Shown here piece by piece: positions 1 through 5,684 of a stretch of DNA of 5,739 bases; the stretch's first letter is position 1, and each line of letters starts with the position of its first letter. The stretch spans positions 1 through 5,739 of the forward strand of contig JAFDFT010000175.1 of the NCBI GenBank assembly GCA_019309685.1, in the 5' to 3' direction. This DNA is from Deltaproteobacteria bacterium. Its GTDB lineage: Bacteria; Desulfobacterota; Desulfobacteria; Desulfobacterales; JAABPS01. A program made the translations under genes and the position numbers. The notes below the pieces were generated by a model, which saw only the letters and a list, made by a program, of their open reading frames with translations, had not been told where the DNA came from and made no database searches.

Positions 1-1957
1 TTTCCTTTGGAACAAATTTCTGGAACATCCCGCGAATACCCCGTTCATGCTCAGCCAATGAAACTGTCTCTTTATATAAATTTGCGTTTTCAATAGCAAT
101 ACTGACAGACGAACCAATTGACTGTAAAAGATCCAGATCATTTTCGTCAAATTGACCACTCACTTTATTGAGGACTTCAATAACACCGATCACTTTCCCT
201 TTTGAAATCATCGGCACGCACAAAGCGGATTTTGTCTTAAAACCCGATATCTTATCAATCTGGGAATAAAAATGCGGAGATTTTTCGGTATCGTTTACAA
301 GAAGCGATTCGCCTCCAGCGGCAACAGTTCCCGCAATCCCTTGGCCCAGTTTAAGCCGGAATTTTTTCATGGATTTAATTTTAACATTAAAGGCGACAGA
401 AAACTCAAGATCCCCATTTTTTAACAAGAACAATGAACCCGCTTCGACATTCATGGCCTCCCGAATCATATCCATCGTATATTTAAGCACCTTACTTGTA
501 TCAAAGGTCGATGAGGCTAATGCGCTTCCGATCTGTTTTACGGAAACCAATTCTCTATGCCTTTTAACCACTGCATCAGATAGACTATTCCTCTCAATCG
601 CCAGCGAAAGCCCTTCTCCCACCCATTCAATAAGATTCTTCGATTCGTAAAAAATTCCTGACTTCTTAGCATATAAAGCCAACACACTGCTCACCTTCCC
701 CCCAATCCTTAAGGGAGCAAGAATGGCTGATTTTGGCCCTTGCTGTGCAAAAAATTTCTTTTCGGTTTTATTTGAAATATCGCCTGTGTCGTCAATAATA
801 ACTGTTGTCTCCTGTTTTAATACCCTGTCAATCAGGCTTCCTTGAGGACATTGATAGTTTTCTCCTTTGGAAATGGATGTAGGCTTATTGGTAATAAGTT
901 CAGAAACTTCTATGAAATCCGAACCACTCCCCGAACGGGTCATCACCATCGCAAGATCAAATGGCACAACAGCCTGAAGCTCATTCATAACCGCATGTAA
1001 AAGTTCACTATCCCTGAAACTGGAATTAATAACCTTAAAGAGCTTATCAATGGTTTTTAACTGCGACGCTCCTACTTCATTTTCTTTGATTAAACGAAGA
1101 TTTTCATATGTAAATGCCGCGCTGTTTAATAGTGGTGTCAGGATTTCAATTTCTTCGAGTGTATACGCTTTATCATCTTCCTTTCTGGAGATCGTAAGAA
1201 CGCCCACAATTTCTTTACTTGTCTTAATCGGCATGCATACAAAAGATTTAGAGCCGTAATGTGACCGGTTTAACCTGCCAAACCGATTGTCAGTTTCAAT
1301 ATCTTTTACAACGATAGGGGATTTATTAATCACAGCATATTTAGAAATGCTCGTATCAAAGTCAATCCGATCATCCACCTTGACAAATTCACCGGATCCA
1401 ATACACGCTTTTACAATAAAAGATTTTCGATCCGGTTTGCTCAAAATCATCACAGATCCGATGTCTGAGTTTGTCAACAATAAAGCGCGTTCGAGTGTGA
1501 CATACAAAATCTCTGTTGGATCAAACGTGACGAAACAAAGCTCTGAAAGCTCTTTTAGAATTGATATTTCAGATGTTTTTCTCTGAAGTGCGGTAAATGT
1601 GTTGCTGAATTGGCTCTCAATATTGCTAAAAGACTTAACAATGTTATGAAGTTCATTGGTTTCTTTTTGCAGGTCCTTTCCAGTAAGTTTGGAGATCTCT
1701 GTTTGGGACATGTCCTTGGATATCATAGATATTTGATCGAAAACTCTCCTTAGCATTGTAAACCCCAGAAAGGAAAATATAAGGACACCAAGGAAAAACA
1801 GCAAAATATATTCATTATTCATCAAGTCATACTTGATCGCAAATATTAAAAAACCCGATACAGGGAAAAGAAAAAAAAGACCAAATATCAAAGATAATCT
1901 GTACCGAAGGTCCTTATTCTTTAATGCCAAACCATCCAGTAATTTTTTGAAATCCAT
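1..1957 (-). CDS. Membrane-anchored triple-GAF sensor protein, probable class III adenylate/guanylate cyclase (C-terminus beyond window)
   Basis: Reading the minus strand from the ATG at 1957 gives 652 uninterrupted codons that run off the left edge, so the protein is partial at its C-terminus. Two hydrophobic segments (about residues 21-41 and 50-69) with a very short loop between them form a membrane hairpin. A helical linker (about 70-135) follows, then three GAF-like sensor domains at about 135-290, 300-457 and 475-627. The third is the most typical: it has GQGIAGTVA at 538-546, a CVPM strand at 580-583, a GVIEVLNK strand at 591-598 and FDENDLDLL at 603-611. This partly resembles the NK...FxxxDE signature of cyclic-nucleotide-binding GAFs, with Leu in place of the final Glu. 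The last residues, IRGMFQKFVPKE (641-652), resemble the F-x-x-[FY]-[VL]-x-P-E segment that precedes class III cyclase catalytic domains, so a cyclase output is inferred; the catalytic part itself is not visible. GAF domains usually bind small ligands or mediate dimerisation; the ligands here are unknown. A histidine kinase, GGDEF or phosphatase output is less likely but not excluded. The start fits a sigma70-type promoter about 50 bases upstream; the ribosome binding site is weak. Confidence 0.88.
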   Translation of the reverse strand, partial: MDFKKLLDGLALKNKDLRYRLSLIFGLFFLFPVSGFLIFAIKYDLMNNEYILLFFLGVLIFSFLGFTMLRRVFDQISMISKDMSQTEISKLTGKDLQKETNELHNIVKSFSNIESQFSNTFTALQRKTSEISILKELSELCFVTFDPTEILYVTLERALLLTNSDIGSVMILSKPDRKSFIVKACIGSGEFVKVDDRIDFDTSISKYAVINKSPIVVKDIETDNRFGRLNRSHYGSKSFVCMPIKTSKEIVGVLTISRKEDDKAYTLEEIEILTPLLNSAAFTYENLRLIKENEVGASQLKTIDKLFKVINSSFRDSELLHAVMNELQAVVPFDLAMVMTRSGSGSDFIEVSELITNKPTSISKGENYQCPQGSLIDRVLKQETTVIIDDTGDISNKTEKKFFAQQGPKSAILAPLRIGGKVSSVLALYAKKSGIFYESKNLIEWVGEGLSLAIERNSLSDAVVKRHRELVSVKQIGSALASSTFDTSKVLKYTMDMIREAMNVEAGSLFLLKNGDLEFSVAFNVKIKSMKKFRLKLGQGIAGTVAAGGESLLVNDTEKSPHFYSQIDKISGFKTKSALCVPMISKGKVIGVIEVLNKVSGQFDENDLDLLQSIGSSVSIAIENANLYKETVSLAEHERGIRGMFQKFVPKE

Positions 1958-2006
1958 TTGCCTGCCCCATGTTAAGGAAATATAAGATGCAACATAAGTA
2001 ATACCT

Positions 2007-2023
2007 TTATTATATTATAATAA
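2007..2023. repeat. Perfect 8-bp inverted repeat over the -10 box of the sensor promoter
   Basis: The arms TTATTATA (2007-2014) and TATAATAA (2016-2023) are perfect reverse complements around one central base. The left arm contains the -10 box of the leftward promoter, and the symmetry places a second TATAAT on the plus strand at 2016-2021. It could be an operator for a repressor. It could equally be a chance product of A/T-only sequence, since every base in it is A or T. Confidence 0.5.
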
Positions 2024-2037
2024 TATGCAATTTTCAA
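2009..2037 (-). promoter_or_regulatory. Sigma70-type promoter of the triple-GAF sensor gene
   Basis: On the minus strand a TTGAAA -35 box (plus-strand 2032-2037) is followed by exactly 17 bases and a perfect TATAAT -10 box (2009-2014). Transcription would start near 2001-2003, giving a leader of about 45 bases before the ATG at 1957. The -10 box lies inside a perfect AT-rich palindrome at 2007-2023. The match is strong, but the area is AT-rich, which raises the chance of look-alikes. Confidence 0.72.
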
Positions 2038-2053
2038 GCCAAATATCTATAAT
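2025..2053 (+). promoter_or_regulatory. Possible weak rightward promoter for dtd-dacB
   Basis: A perfect TATAAT lies at 2048-2053 on the plus strand, 17 bases downstream of a poor -35 candidate, ATGCAA (2025-2030, three of six consensus positions). Used as a promoter it would give a leader of roughly 180 bases before dtd, containing the two TTCC-N-GGAA palindromes. No better rightward promoter is visible closer to dtd; TTGAAC (2143-2148) with TATCTG 17 bases later is a weak alternative. This is a suggestion only. Confidence 0.3.
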
Positions 2054-2104
2054 ATGTTTCTCTTAATGCAAACACAATCGATCAAAACCATAATGTGCCC
2101 GCAG

Positions 2105-2126
2105 CTTCCGGGAAGTTTCCTGGAAA
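2105..2126. repeat. Two adjacent 11-bp palindromes (TTCC-N-GGAA) upstream of dtd
   Basis: CTTCCGGGAAG (2105-2115) and TTTCCTGGAAA (2116-2126) are each inverted repeats with 5-bp arms around one central base. They are directly adjacent, with centres 11 bases apart, about one helical turn. Both share the core TTCC-N-GGAA. The arrangement suits a protein dimer bound twice on the same face of the DNA, and the site lies in the divergent region between the sensor gene and dtd. The protein that might bind is not known. An RNA hairpin role is also possible. Confidence 0.5.
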
Positions 2127-2237
2127 TGGACACTCGTTGCGACTTGAACTTCCCATTTGATTTTGATATCTGATAAGAGCATAGAAATGAAAGTTTTAAT
2201 AAAATATTTAAATGGCCCATACATAAAAAACAGAACG

Positions 2238-2678
2238 ATGCGAGCAGTTATTCAAAGAGTTAAACAAAGTTCAGTTTTCGTTAACGACTTGTTTGTTAGT
2301 GAAATCAAAAATGGATTGCTGGTACTTCTTGGCATCGCAAAAGATGACGAAACTGGCGACGCTAATTACCTTGCGGAAAAAATAATCCACCTTAGAATTT
2401 TTGAAGATGAAAACGGTAAAATGAACCGTTCACTCCTTGATACAGGAGGAGAAATGCTTGTTGTTTCTCAGTTTACACTTCTGGGCAACTGCAGCAAAGG
2501 CAGGCGGCCATCATTTATTGATGCGGCAGAGCCAAAAAAAGCGAATAGACTTTATGAAAAATTCTCTGACATAGCAAAGCAAAAAGGCATCACCGTAAAA
2601 ACAGGAAAGTTTCAGACGATGATGGATGTGTCGTTAATCAATGACGGACCTGTAACACTTGTTGTGGAAAGCAGATGA
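2238..2678 (+). CDS. dtd: D-aminoacyl-tRNA deacylase (DTD family)
   Basis: This 146-residue protein matches the usual DTD length. DTD is a cytoplasmic homodimer that hydrolyses the ester bond of D-aminoacyl-tRNAs (classically D-Tyr-tRNA), and also Gly-tRNA(Ala), keeping D-amino acids out of proteins. Visible family signatures are the N-terminal MRAVIQRV, the SQFT motif (residues 77-80) whose Thr is in the active site, KGRRPSF at 87-93, and NDGPVT at 135-140 containing the Gly-Pro pair that gives chiral selection. In the usual GD before the KGRRPSF block, Asp is replaced by Asn84. The frame stays open upstream, with in-frame ATGs at 2157 and 2187. I chose 2238 because DTD proteins begin at MRAVIQRV, whose first residues form the first beta strand. 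No good Shine-Dalgarno lies before 2238; the best purine stretch (AAGAG) precedes 2187, which would add 17 residues. The gene is followed after 79 bases by dacB in the same direction, probably in one operon. Confidence 0.95.
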   Translation: MRAVIQRVKQSSVFVNDLFVSEIKNGLLVLLGIAKDDETGDANYLAEKIIHLRIFEDENGKMNRSLLDTGGEMLVVSQFTLLGNCSKGRRPSFIDAAEPKKANRLYEKFSDIAKQKGITVKTGKFQTMMDVSLINDGPVTLVVESR

Positions 2679-2757
2679 TTCCTATATCTAAACTAGATGA
2701 AAACTACTCACCATTACTATTTGGCAAATGGCATAAAAATTAAAGCTTACATTTAAT

Positions 2758-3990
2758 ATGCTTATTCATTTTAATAAAATTTATTTCTTAAAAATCACTA
2801 AACCTCTTTTCTTTTGTTTTTATTTTTGTTTTATTTTTTTTCATTCTAAACTAATATTCGCTGATAAACTCAACAACCTTGACAAGCTTATTGGAAACAA
2901 CGACGCTGTCGTTGTCGCGAATTCAAAAGGTAATATTCTGTTTTCAAAGAATGCTGGCCAAAAATTCATTCCAGCATCCACTTTAAAAATACTGACAGCC
3001 TTAGTCGCGATTCACTATCTCGGCACGGATTACCAGTATAAAACTGAATTTTATCTGGATGATCAATCGAATTTGAAAATCAAAGGATATGGCGACCCTC
3101 TTTTGATTTCAGAAATTTTAATACGTATAGCCAAAACACTTGCCGTAGATTTGAAACGCATTAACGACATCATTCTGGATGACTCTTATTTTGCCCAACC
3201 CTTAACCATTCCCGGCGTTACCGAATCATCTGAACCGTATGACGCACCCAATGGTGCACTTTGCGCGAATTTTAATACGGTTAATTTCCAAAGGGCTAAA
3301 AAAGGCAATTACATAAGCGCTGAACCTCAAACCCCTTTGCTTCCTTTCGCAATAAGCAGAATTAAAAAGTCAAACGTTTATCAAGGCAGAGTTGTACTCA
3401 CACACAAAAAAAAGGAAGCCACGCTATATGTAGGCCATCTTCTTGCGTACTTCTTAAATAATGAAGGCGTTCAATGTTCAGGAAATATTAAAACAGGGAC
3501 CGTCGAGGCCTTAAATGACAGACTTATCTATACATATATATCTCAATACACTTTAGAACAAATGATTTCGGAGATGCTTGAGTATTCAAACAATTTTATG
3601 GCGAACCAGTTACTAATTGCAACAGGAGTCAGTGCGTGTGGACCGCCAGGTTCACTTGAAAAAGGAATTCAGGCTATCAATTCTTACGGGCGATTTGAGC
3701 TAAACATCGAAAGCATGGACATCATAGAGGGATCTGGCATTTCAAGAAAAAACAAAATCTCCGCAAAGGATATGATGAAAATCCTTCTGAAATTTAAACC
3801 ATATTCTTATCTCATGCGTTATGAAAACAAAGAATATTACAAGACGGGTACCTTAAAAGGCATCAGAACCCGGGCAGGATATATTGAAAACAAAAACAAG
3901 GAATTGTATCCCTTTGTCATACTGGTCAATACGCCAGGGAAATCAACCCTTGCAATCATGAAACGACTTATAAAATGTTTAGTCAAGTGA
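2758..3990 (+). CDS. dacB: D-alanyl-D-alanine carboxypeptidase/endopeptidase, DacB/PBP4 type (peptidase family S13)
   Basis: A 410-residue exported penicillin-binding protein. All three serine-transferase motifs are present: SxxK as S74-T-L-K77 (nucleophile Ser74), SxN as S277-N-N279, and KTG at 362-364 within YYKTGTLKGIRTRAGY. EGSGISR at 324-330 is the family's usual DGSG-[LI]-SR block with Glu for Asp. The family removes the terminal D-Ala from peptidoglycan stem peptides and cuts D-Ala-mDAP cross-links in the periplasm. The N-terminus looks like a signal peptide: basic residues to about 15, a very Phe-rich core (about 17-28), and a possible cleavage after Ala35 (IFA-DK). The 203 residues between SxxK and SxN are fewer than the roughly 244 of E. 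coli PBP4, suggesting a trimmed inserted domain. No clear Shine-Dalgarno precedes the ATG, so the start is less certain than the rest. The gene follows dtd by 79 bases with no convincing promoter between, suggesting co-transcription. The codons look more A/T-rich than in the transporter downstream. Confidence 0.94.
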   Translation: MLIHFNKIYFLKITKPLFFCFYFCFIFFHSKLIFADKLNNLDKLIGNNDAVVVANSKGNILFSKNAGQKFIPASTLKILTALVAIHYLGTDYQYKTEFYLDDQSNLKIKGYGDPLLISEILIRIAKTLAVDLKRINDIILDDSYFAQPLTIPGVTESSEPYDAPNGALCANFNTVNFQRAKKGNYISAEPQTPLLPFAISRIKKSNVYQGRVVLTHKKKEATLYVGHLLAYFLNNEGVQCSGNIKTGTVEALNDRLIYTYISQYTLEQMISEMLEYSNNFMANQLLIATGVSACGPPGSLEKGIQAINSYGRFELNIESMDIIEGSGISRKNKISAKDMMKILLKFKPYSYLMRYENKEYYKTGTLKGIRTRAGYIENKNKELYPFVILVNTPGKSTLAIMKRLIKCLVK

Positions 3991-3995
3991 TTCAG

Positions 3996-4010
3996 TTGTA
4001 CGTCGCACAA
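3996..4010. repeat. Small imperfect hairpin just after dacB
   Basis: TTGTAC (3996-4001) and GCACAA (4005-4010) pair over six positions with one mismatch around a three-base loop, starting five bases after the dacB stop. No run of T follows, so it is not a standard intrinsic terminator. It directly abuts the larger stem-loop at 4011-4070 and may be part of the same element. Confidence 0.35.
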
Positions 4011-4070
4011 GCAATTCCGAAGTTTGACGCAGCTTATCACGCCGTAGCCTTTGCATAGGCGGAAGATTGC
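4011..4070. repeat. Imperfect long stem-loop, candidate dispersed extragenic palindromic element
   Basis: The ends of this 60-base stretch pair: GCAAT (4011-4015) with ATTGC (4066-4070), and TCCG (4016-4019) with CGGA (4060-4063), leaving a two-base bulge. An inner hairpin pairs GCCT (4047-4050) with AGGC (4056-4059) around six bases. It is visibly richer in G and C than the flanking spacer. The core with CGCCGTAGCC...AGGCGG resembles short dispersed repeats I associate with several environmental bacterial lineages, but only one copy lies in this window, so that is recollection rather than proof. There is no T-run after it to make it an intrinsic terminator. Confidence 0.45.
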
Positions 4071-4097
4071 GGGAAAAGACCATTTATGGATGGAAAC

Positions 4098-4136
4098 TAG
4101 TTAATTTATATTCAATTAAGAATTGTGATTTAACTA
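4098..4136. repeat. Inverted repeat TAGTTAA / TTAACTA upstream of the transporter promoter
   Basis: TAGTTAA (4098-4104) and TTAACTA (4130-4136) are perfect 7-bp reverse complements with centres 32 bases apart, close to three helical turns. The right arm covers the expected -35 area of the transporter promoter. A nested 6-bp pair, TTAATT (4101-4106) with AATTAA (4114-4119), overlaps the left arm. It may be an operator, but the sequence is AT-rich and chance pairing is realistic. Confidence 0.3.
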
Positions 4137-4156
4137 CACTGCACGTTTGATATAAT
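4130..4156 (+). promoter_or_regulatory. Extended -10 promoter of the MFS transporter
   Basis: TGATATAAT at 4148-4156 is a perfect extended -10 element (TG-N-TATAAT). The -35 is poor: TTAACT (4130-4135) matches four of six positions with a short 15-base spacer, which fits an extended -10 promoter that needs little -35 contact. Transcription would begin near 4163, giving a leader of about 49 bases. Confidence 0.65.
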
Positions 4157-4198
4157 TTATACGGGATTTTTTATTCGAAATTCCTATATACCTCTAAA

Positions 4199-4204
4199 CA
4201 GGAG
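4199..4204 (+). promoter_or_regulatory. Ribosome binding site of the MFS transporter
   Basis: CAGGAG ends seven bases before the ATG at 4212, a near-ideal Shine-Dalgarno and spacing. It is by far the best such site in the window and fixes the transporter start. Confidence 0.85.
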
Positions 4205-4211
4205 TATTATC

Positions 4212-5456
4212 ATGAAATTCAACTATTGGCGTGTCTTATTACTTGGTTTCGGATTTATGGGCGTTTCTCTTTTATGGGGCATATACAACGCTTATGTCCC
4301 AGTTTTTCTTCAAGCCGGGCGACCGGATTTCAGTGCAACTGCGGGCGTTACCGGCTTCGGTATGAGCGCCAGTTTTACCGGCTTTATTATGACCCTGGAC
4401 AACATTGCCGCATTATTTATACTGCCGTTTGTGGGAGCATATTCGGACCGGATATGGACCCGCTGGGGGCGCAGAAAACCCTTTATAGCTACAGGCGCAC
4501 CGATTGCTTTACTCGGATTTATAGCCATTCCGCTTTTTTTGGGGCAATCTTTGCTTTTATTTATGGCAGCAATTTTTATCACCCTGTTTGCAATGGATAT
4601 TTTTCGCACACCGGTAGTATCCTTAATGCCTGATATCACCCCTTCCCCCAAACGCTCCCAGGCCAATGGGATGATCAATCTTATGGGCGGCGTAGGTGGT
4701 GTCCTGGCCTTTGCCGTTGGCGGCCTGCTGTTTAAAGTGTCTGTTGGTGCGCCATTTTATTTCGGCGGAATCGCCATGCTCCTGGGTTGCGGAATAGTGC
4801 TTTTGTTCATCCGTGAACCGAATCCCGAAACTGTGGAACCCGCGGAAGGTGAACCAGGACTTATCGGAAGTTTGAAAACCATTTCCAAAGACAAGGATTT
4901 CTCAACCCTCTATTTTCTTTTTGCGATCTTTTTCTGGTTTCTCGGATATAACGCTCTGGAAGTTTTTTTCACATCATTTGCTGTAAATGAGCTCAATGTT
5001 GATTCCGGTCAAGCTACTTTTCTTCTGGCCTATTTTTCTCTGGCTATTATTATTTTTGCCCCGGTTTGCGGCTTTATCGGCGGAAAGACAGGCAGAAAAA
5101 AAGCTATCGGTGTTGGAATTATTGCCTTTGCCGCTCTTCTTACGTACGGCTATACGATAACAACAGTGCTTCAGGCTAAAATCATGCTGCTCTTATGCGG
5201 CATTGCATGGTCTTTTATACTTGTCAACTCTTTGCCAATGGTAGTAGACATGGCGCCGCAAGACCGTCTGGGCGCATATACGGGACTTTACTATTTATCT
5301 TCACAATCATCAGCCATTGTGGGGCCCATTTTGTCTGGAAAGATCATAGATATATTTTCAAATGACTACCGTACCGCATTCTTGTACGCAGCTATCACCC
5401 TGATTATCGCCCTCTTGTTTCTTTTGCCGGTAAAAAGAGGTGAGGCGTTAACTTAA
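4212..5456 (+). CDS. Major facilitator superfamily transporter, SLC45/sucrose-transporter-like
   Basis: A 414-residue inner-membrane protein with about 12 hydrophobic segments in two halves (about residues 8-200 and 232-406), split by a charged cytoplasmic loop at about 201-230. The loop after segment 2 carries the MFS signature GAYSDRIWTRWGRRKPFI (75-92). RWGRRKPFI is especially like plant sucrose transporters and SLC45 proteins, and the equivalent loop in the second half reads GGKTGRKK (290-297). A conserved-looking stretch after segment 4 (about 129-152, with FRTP, LMPDITP and SQANG) also fits this group. Proteins of this type usually move sugars together with protons. The substrate here cannot be read from sequence, and another small solute is possible. 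The gene has its own promoter, a strong ribosome binding site and a terminator about 65 bases after the stop, so it is probably a single-gene unit. No sugar-metabolism gene adjoins it inside the window. It looks richer in G and C than dacB, which may reflect membrane-protein codon content or a different history. Confidence 0.92.
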   Translation: MKFNYWRVLLLGFGFMGVSLLWGIYNAYVPVFLQAGRPDFSATAGVTGFGMSASFTGFIMTLDNIAALFILPFVGAYSDRIWTRWGRRKPFIATGAPIALLGFIAIPLFLGQSLLLFMAAIFITLFAMDIFRTPVVSLMPDITPSPKRSQANGMINLMGGVGGVLAFAVGGLLFKVSVGAPFYFGGIAMLLGCGIVLLFIREPNPETVEPAEGEPGLIGSLKTISKDKDFSTLYFLFAIFFWFLGYNALEVFFTSFAVNELNVDSGQATFLLAYFSLAIIIFAPVCGFIGGKTGRKKAIGVGIIAFAALLTYGYTITTVLQAKIMLLLCGIAWSFILVNSLPMVVDMAPQDRLGAYTGLYYLSSQSSAIVGPILSGKIIDIFSNDYRTAFLYAAITLIIALLFLLPVKRGEALT

Positions 5457-5522
5457 GAAAAAGGATACCGTCTTGGTTTTGAATACGCAGTTCGTAAGTT
5501 TGGATACTTTCGAGCGTACCAG

Positions 5523-5565
5523 AAAAAATAAGGGCTAAAATTATAATCTCAGCCCTTATTTTTTT
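5523..5565. terminator. Strong intrinsic terminator, apparently bidirectional
   Basis: A left arm (5523-5536, six A then TAAGGGCT) pairs perfectly over 14 bases with the right arm (5551-5564, AGCCCTTA then T-run) around a 14-base loop. Seven T residues (5559-5565) follow the GC-rich core, giving classic Rho-independent termination for the transporter. The six A residues at 5523-5528 become a U-run when read leftward, so the same hairpin could also end transcription of a convergent minus-strand gene. Confidence 0.92.
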
Positions 5566-5684
5566 GTTAAGAAAAATTGCATATATCATAACGTAATCGT
5601 AACTTTTTGCTACAAAGGTTTAATTGAAGATTAATAGACATAATCTGCTATTTATAAATAAAAGGTTTCGATACAATATTACAG
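5566..5684. other. AT-rich spacer with no recognised gene
   Basis: Between the terminator and the stop codon of the possible minus-strand gene lies an AT-rich stretch with no supported coding region, RNA gene or repeat. The same is true of the 66 bases between the transporter stop and the terminator. Confidence 0.5.

Noticed and set aside
369..1586. Plus-strand open frames at 369-650, 1050-1259 and 1287-1586
   Set aside because: They lie antisense within the continuous minus-strand triple-GAF coding region and their translations show no family features.
2066..2173. 35-codon plus-strand frame in the divergent region, starting at the ATG at 2066
   Set aside because: No ribosome binding site, no recognisable protein features, and it runs through the palindromes at 2105-2126, so it is most likely chance.
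2686..2698. Small hairpin ATCTA-AAC-TAGAT between dtd and dacB
   Set aside because: A five-pair, AT-rich stem without a T-run is too weak for a terminator; it does not argue against co-transcription.
2721..2757. TTGGCA at 2722-2727 as a -35 box for a separate dacB promoter
   Set aside because: It matches five of six -35 positions, but no acceptable -10 box lies 16-18 bases downstream.
3837..4040. Minus-strand open frame across the dacB end and the following spacer
   Set aside because: Most of it is antisense to the well-supported dacB C-terminus including the KTG motif, and the remainder is the structured repeat region, a common source of false small proteins.
4226..4678. Open frames overlapping the transporter: 4226-4633 on plus and 4310-4678 on minus
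   Set aside because: Both are out-of-frame shadows of the MFS coding sequence, which has the ribosome binding site and the family motifs.
5404..5589. Minus-strand frame over the transporter end and its terminator
   Set aside because: It spans a strong intrinsic terminator hairpin and the transporter C-terminus and has no recognisable features.
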